Notes under the pieces: model-generated | Database searches by the model: none | What the model was told of the DNA's origin: nothing | Seen by the model: the letters and a program-made list of their open reading frames with translations, nothing else | Translations under genes and position numbers: made by a program | Shown here: positions 42,035 through 49,812 of the stretch, one piece after another | Numbering within the stretch: position 1 is the stretch's first letter | Layout of the letters: each line of letters starts with the position of its first letter | DNA from: Zoogloea sp041911615 | GTDB lineage: Bacteria; Pseudomonadota; Gammaproteobacteria; Burkholderiales; Rhodocyclaceae | DNA: 64,000 bases | Reading direction: 5' to 3' | NCBI RefSeq assembly: GCF_041911615.1 | Contig: NZ_JAYROR010000074.1 | Span: 3,310-67,309 of the forward strand

Positions 42035-42469
42035 ATGAATCGTCGTGAAGCCCTCTTCGCCACCGGCGCCCTGCTCGCCGCCGCCGGCACCGCCAACGCC
42101 GCCGCCGATCACAGCCACCATCACCACGATGGCGCCCACCCGTGGCAGGCCGTCCTCGACACCGCCGGCATCTGCATCGAAAAGGGCGAGGTCTGCCTCA
42201 CCCACTGCATCATGCTGCTCGGCGACGGCGACAAGGCCATGGCCGCCTGTGCGGCCAGCGTGCGCGAGATGCTCGCCTCCTGTCGCGCGCTGATCACCCT
42301 GGCCGGCGCCGAATCGAAGTTCGCCCCGAAGCTCGCCGCCCTGTGCGTCGAGGTCTGCCAGTCCTGCGAAGCCGAGTGCAAGAAGCACGCCGACAAGCAC
42401 AAGCCCTGCAAGGAATGCATGGAAAGCTGCGCCGAATGCGCCAAGGCCTGCAAGGCCATGGTGGCCTGA
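42035..42469 (+). CDS. Cys-rich four-helix copper-storage (Csp-like) protein with Tat-type signal
   Basis: 144 aa. The N-terminus NRREALFATGALLAAAGTAN looks like a twin-arginine signal, followed by a His cluster (HSHHHHD). The mature protein has Cys in CIEKGEVCLTHC, AACAAS, SCRAL, LCVEVCQSCEAECKKH and CKECMESCAECAKACK: thirteen cysteines with helical spacing, as in Csp copper-storage four-helix bundles that hold many Cu(I) ions. The exported Csp1 type is Tat-dependent, which fits. It is 15 bp after dolP and followed by a terminator. Confidence 0.85.
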   Translation: MNRREALFATGALLAAAGTANAAADHSHHHHDGAHPWQAVLDTAGICIEKGEVCLTHCIMLLGDGDKAMAACAASVREMLASCRALITLAGAESKFAPKLAALCVEVCQSCEAECKKHADKHKPCKECMESCAECAKACKAMVA

Positions 42470-42491
42470 TCCGGCCCTCGCAGCCCCCACG

Positions 42492-42521
42492 CCCCCCGCT
42501 GCGGCGGGGGGTTTGCTTTAG
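42492..42521 (+). terminator. rho-independent terminator after the Csp-like gene
   Basis: CCCCCCGC and GCGGGGGG pair around a 4-base loop, followed by TTTGCTTTA, 22 bp after the stop codon. Confidence 0.75.
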
Positions 42522-42611
42522 GGCGTTCCGGCGGACGGGCCGGAACGCTATCATGTCCGACAGGCACCATCCAGCGACAACACCAACAACAAAGCCCGAG
42601 TGGAGAACCTG

Positions 42612-43274
42612 ATGCACGACAGCGCCCCGACCGGCCACGCCCCGGCCAGCCCGATCGACGGCCTCCCCCAGCCCATCGACGGACTCGACAGCGCCGCCGG
42701 CATCCGCCGGATGGACGGCGACGTGGGGCTGTACATCGAACTGCTGCGCGATTTCGTGACCGACGAGGGCAATGCCGCCGACGTCATCGCCGACGCCCTC
42801 GCCCAGGCCGACGCCGACGCCGCCACCCGCCGCGCCCACACCGTCAAGGGCCTCGCCGGCACCTTCGGTGCGGTGCGCCTCTACCCCGCCGCACTAGCGC
42901 TCGAGCACGCCCTGCGCGAAGGGCTGCCGCCGACGCAGATCGACGCGCACCTGCAGGTTTTCTCCCGCGCACTGGCCGAACTGGTCGCCGAACTCGCCGC
43001 CAAACTGCCCGCCGCGCCAACGCCCGACGTACCCGACGGCCCGCTCGACCCCGCCCGGCTCAGCGCCGCCTGCCGCGAACTACTACCGCTCCTGATCGAT
43101 TGCGACACCCGCGCCGGCCGCGTCCTGGACGCCCACGCCGGGCTGCTGCGGGCCGCGTTTCCGGACGACTTTCCGCGCCTCGCCGAAGCGGTGCGCAACT
43201 TCGATTTCGAGATTGCCGAAGCCCGGCTGCTGGCCGCCTGCGCCGCTCGCGGGCTGCCCGACCCGTCGGCCTGA
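42612..43274 (+). CDS. HPt-domain phosphotransfer protein
   Basis: 220 aa. Residues ~20-110 form an HPt domain with the phospho-accepting His in RAHTVKGLAGTFGAVRLYPA. The C-terminal half (SAACRELLPLLIDCDTRAGR and NFDFEIAEARLLAAC) is the helical extension found after HPt in hybrid kinase chains. No response regulator is adjacent, so it likely serves a distant hybrid kinase. It converges on the Ser/Thr kinase gene, ending 16 bp before that gene's stop. The ATG at 42612 has GGAG 7 nt upstream; a GTG at 42600 is in frame. Confidence 0.82.
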   Translation: MHDSAPTGHAPASPIDGLPQPIDGLDSAAGIRRMDGDVGLYIELLRDFVTDEGNAADVIADALAQADADAATRRAHTVKGLAGTFGAVRLYPAALALEHALREGLPPTQIDAHLQVFSRALAELVAELAAKLPAAPTPDVPDGPLDPARLSAACRELLPLLIDCDTRAGRVLDAHAGLLRAAFPDDFPRLAEAVRNFDFEIAEARLLAACAARGLPDPSA

Positions 43275-43290
43275 CGCCGCCCGAGGCGGC

Positions 43291-45312
43291 TCAGAAGCCC
43301 GCTTCGATCAGGAAACGCTGACGCTCCTTGGGTTTGTCGATGTGGGCCGCCAGCGCCCGGCACAGGCTCTCCAGCCCATCCGCCGCGCGCAGCTCGCGCC
43401 GAAGCAGCACCCGCGCCATCGGACCGATGAAGCGCGCGAACAGCGCCTCGATCCGCGCCACCGCGGCCTCGTCGAGGCCGGCCGGAAACACCAACGGCTC
43501 ACGCGGGTTCTGGGACAGCGGAGCTTGCGACAAGGGCGCCTGCGACAGCGGGGGCTGCCGACTGTCGGGCGCACGCGCGCCGGCCCGGGCGCTGCCCGTC
43601 AGCGGCTGACGGGACGCAGCATCGCCACCTTCGACGCTTGCCAGGAAAGCCGCCCGCGGCGCCGGATCGGGAATCATCTCGGCGAGTTGCCGGTGCAGCG
43701 CCTCGCGGCTGGCCGCCCGCGGCACGGTGCGGCGCACCAGCACCTTCGCCATCGGCCCGATGTGCAGGGCGAGGCAACGCTCGGCCGCCTCGATGACCGC
43801 CGGGGTCAGGTCGGCGCCACTCATCGGTCGCGGCAGCGACGGGTCGGCCGGTGTCCCCACGGCGGGCTCACCGGTGTAGGCGAAGAGTTCGTGCTCGCGG
43901 GCATCGCCGTCGCGCCGCAGCCCCAGATGGCGGAAACACGCGGCCGCGTTGCGCCGCAGATGCTGGATGACCTCGAAATACGCCCGCGACACCAGCACGT
44001 TGCCCGGCTCGGCGAGACGCATCACGCGGCAGGCGGTGGAGATGCCGTCGCCGAGGATGCGCGAACGGCCGCCGGCGTCCGGCGCCACCTGCACCGGGCC
44101 GAGGTTGATCCCCATCTGCACGCCCAGCCCCTCGCTCGCCGCCGCATCTCCGATGCGGGTGGCCGCACGCAGGGCATCCTCCGGATCGCCCACGTAGCAC
44201 ACCGCGCAGCCTTCGCGCGTGTTGATGGCCAGCCGGGTGGTCGGCGGCACGGTGGCTACCGCGTCGGTGAGCAACCGCGCCAGCCGGGTGCGACCGGCGG
44301 CGCGGGCCGCGGCCTCGGCCACCGGCACCGACACGTCGGCAAACAGCACGGCGGCGATGAAGGTGCGCGCCTCCGCCGGCGACAGGCCGAGTGGCAGTGG
44401 CGCCTCGACCGGCGGCTCGGCCGCCACCTCGCCGCCGGTGGGCGGCGCCAGGCAGGCGCGGCGGAACGCGGCAACATCCTGGGGCCGGAGTTTTTCGTCG
44501 GGGCGCAAGGCCCAGTCGATGGCGTTGAGCAGGCCGATCCCGAACGCGGCCGCGTTGCCCAGACGCGCCGCCGACGGCATGGTGTCCTCGCGCAGGCGGG
44601 CCAGGGATTCCATCGGCAGGTGGCCGGTGACCATCCAGTACATCACCCCCGCCAGCGCGTAGAGGTCGGTCCACGGCCCTTGCTTGCCGTGGCGGTGATA
44701 TTGCTCGGCGGGGGCGAAGCCGGGGCTGACGACGGCGGTGAGGGTGTGGTCGCCCCCGTCGTTCTCGACCCGGCGGGCGGAGCCGAAATCGAGCAGCACC
44801 GGCGAGCCGTCGTCGCGGATGTAGATGTTGCCGGGCTTGATGTCGCGGTGCAGGAAACCGGCGCCATGGACCGCCTCGAGCCCGTCGAGCAGCGGTCGCA
44901 CGATGCGCAGCAGGCTCGCCCGGTCGAGGGGCAGGCGCCCCACCAGCCAGTGCTGCAGCGGCTGACCGGTCTCGTAGGCCATCACCATGTAGGCGGTGTC
45001 GTTGGCGCGGAAATAACGCAGCACGCGGACGATGCCGGAATGGTGGAAGCTCGCCAGCGCACGGGATTCGAGCAGGAAGCGCTGCAGCCCCCAGTCGAAG
45101 GCGCGCCGGTCGCGGTCGTCGGCGGGGCTGATGCTGTGGTCGGGATTGCGTCGCGCCACGTCGCGAGGCATGTACTCCTTGAGCGCCACCGCGCAGTCGA
45201 GGTTGGTGTCGTGGGCGAGGTAGGTCACCCCGAAGCCTCCGCCCCCAAGCACGCGCTCGATGCGGTATTCGTTGAGGAGGTAGCCTTCGGGCAGCCCGCG
45301 CGGGTCGGTCAT
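43291..45312 (-). CDS. serine/threonine protein kinase with degenerate cyclase-homology domain and tandem C-terminal repeats
   Basis: 673 aa. Residues ~15-280 are a Hanks-type kinase: glycine loop GGGGFG, Lys45 (ALKEY), HRDIKPGN (Asp157) and DFGSAR (Asp175), all intact. Residues ~312-475 resemble a class III adenylate/guanylate cyclase (AAVLFADVS, MGINLGP, ILGDGISTACRVMRLAEPGN). The second metal position reads REG instead of GDG, so catalysis is unlikely and a regulatory role is probable. Two copies of an unrecognised ~60-residue domain (IGPMAKVLVRR near 519, IGPMARVLLRR near 629) flank a linker with tandem PLSQA units. No membrane segment is present. It starts 16 bp after the heme-motif sensor gene. 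Confidence 0.87.
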   Translation of the reverse strand: MTDPRGLPEGYLLNEYRIERVLGGGGFGVTYLAHDTNLDCAVALKEYMPRDVARRNPDHSISPADDRDRRAFDWGLQRFLLESRALASFHHSGIVRVLRYFRANDTAYMVMAYETGQPLQHWLVGRLPLDRASLLRIVRPLLDGLEAVHGAGFLHRDIKPGNIYIRDDGSPVLLDFGSARRVENDGGDHTLTAVVSPGFAPAEQYHRHGKQGPWTDLYALAGVMYWMVTGHLPMESLARLREDTMPSAARLGNAAAFGIGLLNAIDWALRPDEKLRPQDVAAFRRACLAPPTGGEVAAEPPVEAPLPLGLSPAEARTFIAAVLFADVSVPVAEAAARAAGRTRLARLLTDAVATVPPTTRLAINTREGCAVCYVGDPEDALRAATRIGDAAASEGLGVQMGINLGPVQVAPDAGGRSRILGDGISTACRVMRLAEPGNVLVSRAYFEVIQHLRRNAAACFRHLGLRRDGDAREHELFAYTGEPAVGTPADPSLPRPMSGADLTPAVIEAAERCLALHIGPMAKVLVRRTVPRAASREALHRQLAEMIPDPAPRAAFLASVEGGDAASRQPLTGSARAGARAPDSRQPPLSQAPLSQAPLSQNPREPLVFPAGLDEAAVARIEALFARFIGPMARVLLRRELRAADGLESLCRALAAHIDKPKERQRFLIEAGF

Positions 45313-45328
45313 GAAGCGGCGCTCCGGC

Positions 45329-46201
45329 TCAGCCGTCGATCATCTGCATGGCTTTTTCGAGGCTGCGTCGCATCCGGTTGAAGGAGCTGGCCAGCACCGC
45401 CACCTCGTCGCTGCCGGCCTCGGGAAACTCCGGCTGGTCGAAGTCGCCGGTGCTGATCTTGTCGGCGGCGGCCGACATCCGCGACACCGGCCGCACGATC
45501 AGCCACGACAGCATCAGGTTGAGCGCGACGAACACCGCCACGAACACCGCTGCCAGCGACAGCATGAAGGTGCGGAAAGCCTGGCCAGCGCTGGCCAGCG
45601 GCACCGACATCGGCACCGAGACGATCTGCGCGCCCACCACCTCGTCGAGCTTCCAGCCGAAGCCGTTGGCGCTGCCGTACACCTTGAGCATACCGGCCGG
45701 CGCAGCCTCGGGAGTGCTGTGGCAACCGAGACAGGCAGGGGATTCGATGCGGATCGGGTGCGCGATGTACAGCGCCGGGCCGGTGGGCGTATCGCGCTGG
45801 CCGCTGATCTCGCGGTTGTCGGCCCGATTGCGGAACACGTTCACGAGGTCGGCCTCCCAGTCCGCCGCCCGGTCGCGCGGGTTGGTCGGGTTCAGGGTGG
45901 CTTCCTTGTAATCGTAGTCGGGGTATTTCTTGTGCAGCTCGGCGAGGGTTTCGGTGGCGGCGTAGGCCGGGATGGTCTGGGGCAGGAAGCCGTTGTCCAT
46001 GCGGTCGATCAGGTGCGGGCGGACCTGCCCGACGGTGTAGCCGCGAATCGCCAGCGCCGCCTCCATGACCAGCCGCCCTTCGCCCAGCACGCGCTCGCGC
46101 GCCTGGCGGTAGAGCAGGTCGTGGGAGATGTAGCCGGCCACACCGAAGCCGGCGAGGAACACCGCCAGCAGCACCAGATTGAATTTGAGTCGCAATCCCA
46201 C
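45329..46201 (-). CDS. membrane sensor with DUF3365-type heme-binding periplasmic domain and HAMP
   Basis: 290 aa. TM1 at ~8-28, a periplasmic domain of the DUF3365/Tll0287 type (MDNGFLPQTIPAYAATETLA, YPDYDYKEATLNPTNPRDRA) with CLGCH at 157-161, the c-type heme attachment motif, then TM2 at ~211-233 and a HAMP domain (VRPVSRMSAAADKISTGDFD, DEVAVLASSFNRMRRSLEKA). There is no kinase or methyl-accepting output domain, so the HAMP may signal through a partner. The downstream Ser/Thr kinase is the obvious candidate. The start is GTG at 46201 with GGGAGG 6 nt upstream. Confidence 0.8.
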   Translation of the reverse strand: MGLRLKFNLVLLAVFLAGFGVAGYISHDLLYRQARERVLGEGRLVMEAALAIRGYTVGQVRPHLIDRMDNGFLPQTIPAYAATETLAELHKKYPDYDYKEATLNPTNPRDRAADWEADLVNVFRNRADNREISGQRDTPTGPALYIAHPIRIESPACLGCHSTPEAAPAGMLKVYGSANGFGWKLDEVVGAQIVSVPMSVPLASAGQAFRTFMLSLAAVFVAVFVALNLMLSWLIVRPVSRMSAAADKISTGDFDQPEFPEAGSDEVAVLASSFNRMRRSLEKAMQMIDG

Positions 46202-46345
46202 GGGAGCCTCCCAGACGAGGGCCCGGCGGGCCACACCAAAAAGAGCCGTATTTTTGCACAGCTCCGGCCCGTTTCGGGCAGTCGTCTCATGCTTTTGGCG
46301 TGGCCGTCCGCGGGGCAAGCCTGTCGCCCCCCTCCCGGCGAGGGA

Positions 46346-47665
46346 TCAGTGCGCGGCGACGGCGCCTTTCAATTCGCCGGCGGGATGCCAACCGACCAGC
46401 AGCACCATCGCCCCGAAACCGATCACGTAGGCCACCGGCACGAACCAGCCATGGCGCAGCCAGTTGCCCACCGACTTGGCCTCCGGGAACATGTTCGACA
46501 GGGCCACGCCGGCCGACGAACCGAACCACAGCATCGAACCGCCAAAGCCGACCGCATAAGCCAGGAAACCCCAGTCGTAGCCGCCTTGCTTGAGCGCCAG
46601 CGCGGTGAGCGGAATGTTGTCGAACACCGCCGACACGAAGCCCAGCCCGAAGGCGGTCTGCCACGATGCGGCGGGGAGCTTCTCGACCGGCATCATCGAG
46701 GCGCAGCTCACTAGCGAGAGCAGGAAGATCGTGCCCATGAAGGTCTCCGGCAGCACCTCCCAGTCGGGGCGCCGGATGCCGGCGGTGATCAGGATCGCCG
46801 CCCATACCGCCACGCCGAGGAAGGGAAAACTGTCGGCGCGGGCCGGGAAATGCACGTTGACGACCACGTTCACGACCACCGCCGCGGCGAGGATCAGCGC
46901 CACGATGCCGACCCGCGGCAGATCGACGTGGGTATGCTCGTGGGCGTGCCTGAGGATCGGCGAATGGGCGTGCTGGACCCGCGCCGCCGGAATGCCGAAG
47001 AGCACCAGCGCAACCCCGGCGCCGACGAAGGCCTCGACCACCGCGAGCGGACTCACGCCAGCGATCCACATCATCGTGGTGGTGGTGTCGCCCACCACCG
47101 AACCGGAACCACCGGCGTTGGACGCGGCGACGATGGCCGCCAGATAACCCACGTGCACCCGCGCCCGGAACAGCGAGTGGGCCATGGCGCCGCCGATCAG
47201 CGCGGCGGCGATGTTGTCGAGGAAACTCGAGATCACGAACACCATCACCAGCAGCACGAAGGCGCCCTTCCAGTCGTCCGGGAGGTAGCGCGGCAGCACC
47301 ACCGGGATGCGCGTCTTCTCGAAATGCCGGGCCAGCAGCGCAAATCCCATCAGCAGCAGGAACAGGTTGGCCAGGGTGACCCACTCGTGGGCGAAATGCG
47401 CGGCCATCCCTGCCAGCCCGGGCCCGGCGTGAAAACCCGTGAACACCAGTTTGTAGAGCGAGATCGTCACCAGCCCGACGAGGCCCACCTTCAGGGTGTG
47501 ATCGTGGAACAGCGCGACACCCAGCAGCGTCAGCGCGAACAGGACGAAATCCAGCGGAATGCCCGCCAGCGCCGGCCCTTCGGCCGCCATGGCCGCGCCC
47601 GACAGTCCCAGGCCGGCCAGCCCCATCCCCAGACCGCGGCAGCACCGCAGCACGTTCGACTTCAT
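46346..47665 (-). CDS. nhaD: NhaD-type Na+/H+ antiporter / ion transporter superfamily permease
   Basis: 439 aa with an N-terminal cleavable-looking signal (ending SGAAMAAEG) and about 11-12 membrane segments. Characteristic pieces are HFEKTRIPVVLPRYLPDDWK, SSFLDNIAAALIGGAMAHSL, AASNAGGSGSVVGDTTTTMM and SAVFDNIPLTALALKQGGYD. The duplicated S-x-x-DN-I motif marks the NhaD family, which exchanges Na+ or Li+ for H+. A His-rich cytoplasmic loop (HAHSPILRHAHEHTHVD) could be a metal- or pH-responsive element. It is divergent from the potassium transporter gene kup. Confidence 0.85.
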   Translation of the reverse strand: MKSNVLRCCRGLGMGLAGLGLSGAAMAAEGPALAGIPLDFVLFALTLLGVALFHDHTLKVGLVGLVTISLYKLVFTGFHAGPGLAGMAAHFAHEWVTLANLFLLLMGFALLARHFEKTRIPVVLPRYLPDDWKGAFVLLVMVFVISSFLDNIAAALIGGAMAHSLFRARVHVGYLAAIVAASNAGGSGSVVGDTTTTMMWIAGVSPLAVVEAFVGAGVALVLFGIPAARVQHAHSPILRHAHEHTHVDLPRVGIVALILAAAVVVNVVVNVHFPARADSFPFLGVAVWAAILITAGIRRPDWEVLPETFMGTIFLLSLVSCASMMPVEKLPAASWQTAFGLGFVSAVFDNIPLTALALKQGGYDWGFLAYAVGFGGSMLWFGSSAGVALSNMFPEAKSVGNWLRHGWFVPVAYVIGFGAMVLLVGWHPAGELKGAVAAH

Positions 47666-47791
47666 AACGAATCCCCGCGAAACAAGATATCCCGCGCCCT
47701 GCGGCGCCTCAGCCCGAAGTGTAGCCTGCCCGACGGGTTTCACACCCGGCGGGATTCCGTCGCGGCGCGCCCTGCCGGGCTGGCCCGGCCC

Positions 47792-47805
47792 TTGAGCCAC
47801 GTCAA
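47792..47805. promoter_or_regulatory. FNR/Anr-like box TTGAGCCACGTCAA
   Basis: TTGA-N6-TCAA symmetry resembles the FNR/Anr/Dnr consensus TTGAT-N4-ATCAA, with G in place of the inner T and A. It lies between the divergent nhaD and kup genes, 110 bp from the kup start. If real, it would link ion transport to oxygen limitation. Confidence 0.4.
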
Positions 47806-47914
47806 TTTGCTGCGACGCAGAAGGGGGAAAATTTCGACGCGCACGCCCCGCCGGCGAACCGCCGGGCGACGTGCCGCCTCCTTCCCGCCCACTCTTACTC
47901 GAGAGCACACGACA

Positions 47915-49789
47915 GTGTCCCACGACCATTCCCAGAAGGCCCTGGCTCCGGTGGTGATCGCCGCGATCGGCGTCGTCTTCGGCGACATCGGCACCAGCCC
48001 CCTGTACGCCCTGAAGGAAATCTTCAACGGCCACCATCCGATCGAGGTCACCCCCGACAACATCCTCGGCATCCTGTCGATGGTGTTCTGGTCGATCATG
48101 GCGCTGGTCACCCTCAAGTACGTGACGGTCATCATGCGCGCCGACAACCGCGGCGAAGGCGGCTCGCTGGCGCTGCTCTCGCTGATCACCGAGAACTCCC
48201 GCAACCGCGGTGTCACCTGGGCGATCTCGCTGCTGGGCATCTTCGCGGCGGCGCTGTTCTACGGCGACAGCATGATCACCCCGGCGATCTCGGTGCTGTC
48301 GGCGGTCGAGGGGCTGGAGATCGTCTCGCCCGATTTCTCCCGCTACGTGCTCCCCCTCACCATCGGCATCCTCACCGGACTGTTCTTCATCCAACGCCGC
48401 GGCACCGGCACGGTGGGGCTGTTCTTCGGCCCGGTGATGGTGGGCTGGTTCGGCATCCTGGGGCTGCTGGGCGTGCTCGAGATCGCCCGCCACCCCGACG
48501 TCCTGGCTGCGCTCAACCCGGCCTACGCGGCCCGGTTCATCGTCAATCACCCGTCGCTGGCCTTCCTCGCGCTGGGCTCGGTGGTGCTCGCGGTCACCGG
48601 TGGCGAGGCGCTGTACACCGACATGGGGCACTTCGGGCGCTACCCGATCCGACTGGCCTGGTTCGGCTTCGTGATGCCGGCGCTGGTGCTCAACTATTTC
48701 GGCCAGGGCGCGCTGCTGCTCAACGAACCGGCCGCCATCGAGAGCCCGTTCTTCCACCTCGGGCCCCACTGGGCGCTGGTGCCGCTGGTGGTGCTCGCCA
48801 CCCTGGCCACCGTGATCGCCTCCCAGGCGGTGATCTCGGGCGCCTTCTCGGTGGCCCGTCAGGCGGTGCAGATGGGTTTTTTGCCGCGCATGTTGATCAT
48901 CCACACCTCCGGCAAGGAGGAAGGCCAGATCTACGTCCCCTTCACCAACTGGACGCTCTACCTGGCGGTGGTCGCGCTGGTGGTGGGCTTCGGCAATTCG
49001 TCCAACCTGGCGGCGGCCTACGGCATCGCCGTCACCGGCACGATGCTGATCGACACCATCCTGGTGGCCTTCGTGATGGTGCTGCTGTGGCGCTGGCATC
49101 CGCTGCTGGTGGCGCTGGTGGCGGGCGGCTTCCTGGTGGTGGACGTCGCCTTCTTCGCGGCCAACGCGATCAAGATTCCTCAGGGCGGCTGGTTCCCGAT
49201 CGTGATGGCGCTGGTCTCCTTCACGGTGCTCACCACCTGGCGCAGCGGCCGCCGCCTGGTGCGCTACGAGTTGGCCAAGCAGGGCATGCCGATGCCGACC
49301 TTCCTCAAGATGCTCGGCGACGACGTGCACCGCGTGAACGGCACCGCGGTCTTCATGACCGGCTCGAAGGAAGGCGTGCCCGCCGCGCTGCTGCACAACC
49401 TCAAGCACAACCAGGTGCTGCACGAGCGGGTCGCCCTCGTCACCGTCGAGACTACCGACACGCCCCACGTCAACGACTTCGACCGCCTCTACCTGCACCG
49501 CATGGACAAGGGCTTCCTGCGCATCGTGATCCGCTACGGCTTCATGGAAGACCCCGACGTCCCGCAGGCGCTGGAGCACTGCCGACGTCTCGGCGAGCCC
49601 TTCGAGATCATGGAGACGACCTTCTACGTCTCTCGCGAGACCGTCATCCCCGGCGTGCTGGGCCGCCAGATCCACCCGTGGCGGGCGCGACTGTTCGCCT
49701 TCATGTCGAAGAACGCCACCAGCGCGACAGACTTCTTCAAGATCCCCAACAACCGCGTCGTCGAGCTGGGCACCCAGCTGGTGATCTGA
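47915..49789 (+). CDS. kup: Kup/Trk-type low-affinity potassium uptake permease
   Basis: 624 aa, the K+/H+ symporter Kup. About twelve membrane segments lie in residues ~10-450 with the family motifs GVVFGDIGTSPLYALKEIF, ADNRGEGGSLALLSLI, FYGDSMITPAISVLSA and GGEALYTDMGHFG. A cytoplasmic C-terminal domain (~450-624) contains GTAVFMTGSKEGVPAALLHN and FYVSRETVIP. The only suitable start is GTG at 47915 (MSHDHSQKAL), with a weak Shine-Dalgarno. Confidence 0.95.
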   Translation: MSHDHSQKALAPVVIAAIGVVFGDIGTSPLYALKEIFNGHHPIEVTPDNILGILSMVFWSIMALVTLKYVTVIMRADNRGEGGSLALLSLITENSRNRGVTWAISLLGIFAAALFYGDSMITPAISVLSAVEGLEIVSPDFSRYVLPLTIGILTGLFFIQRRGTGTVGLFFGPVMVGWFGILGLLGVLEIARHPDVLAALNPAYAARFIVNHPSLAFLALGSVVLAVTGGEALYTDMGHFGRYPIRLAWFGFVMPALVLNYFGQGALLLNEPAAIESPFFHLGPHWALVPLVVLATLATVIASQAVISGAFSVARQAVQMGFLPRMLIIHTSGKEEGQIYVPFTNWTLYLAVVALVVGFGNSSNLAAAYGIAVTGTMLIDTILVAFVMVLLWRWHPLLVALVAGGFLVVDVAFFAANAIKIPQGGWFPIVMALVSFTVLTTWRSGRRLVRYELAKQGMPMPTFLKMLGDDVHRVNGTAVFMTGSKEGVPAALLHNLKHNQVLHERVALVTVETTDTPHVNDFDRLYLHRMDKGFLRIVIRYGFMEDPDVPQALEHCRRLGEPFEIMETTFYVSRETVIPGVLGRQIHPWRARLFAFMSKNATSATDFFKIPNNRVVELGTQLVI

Positions 49790-49812
49790 CTCGCCGTCGG
49801 CGGGCGGCGCCG

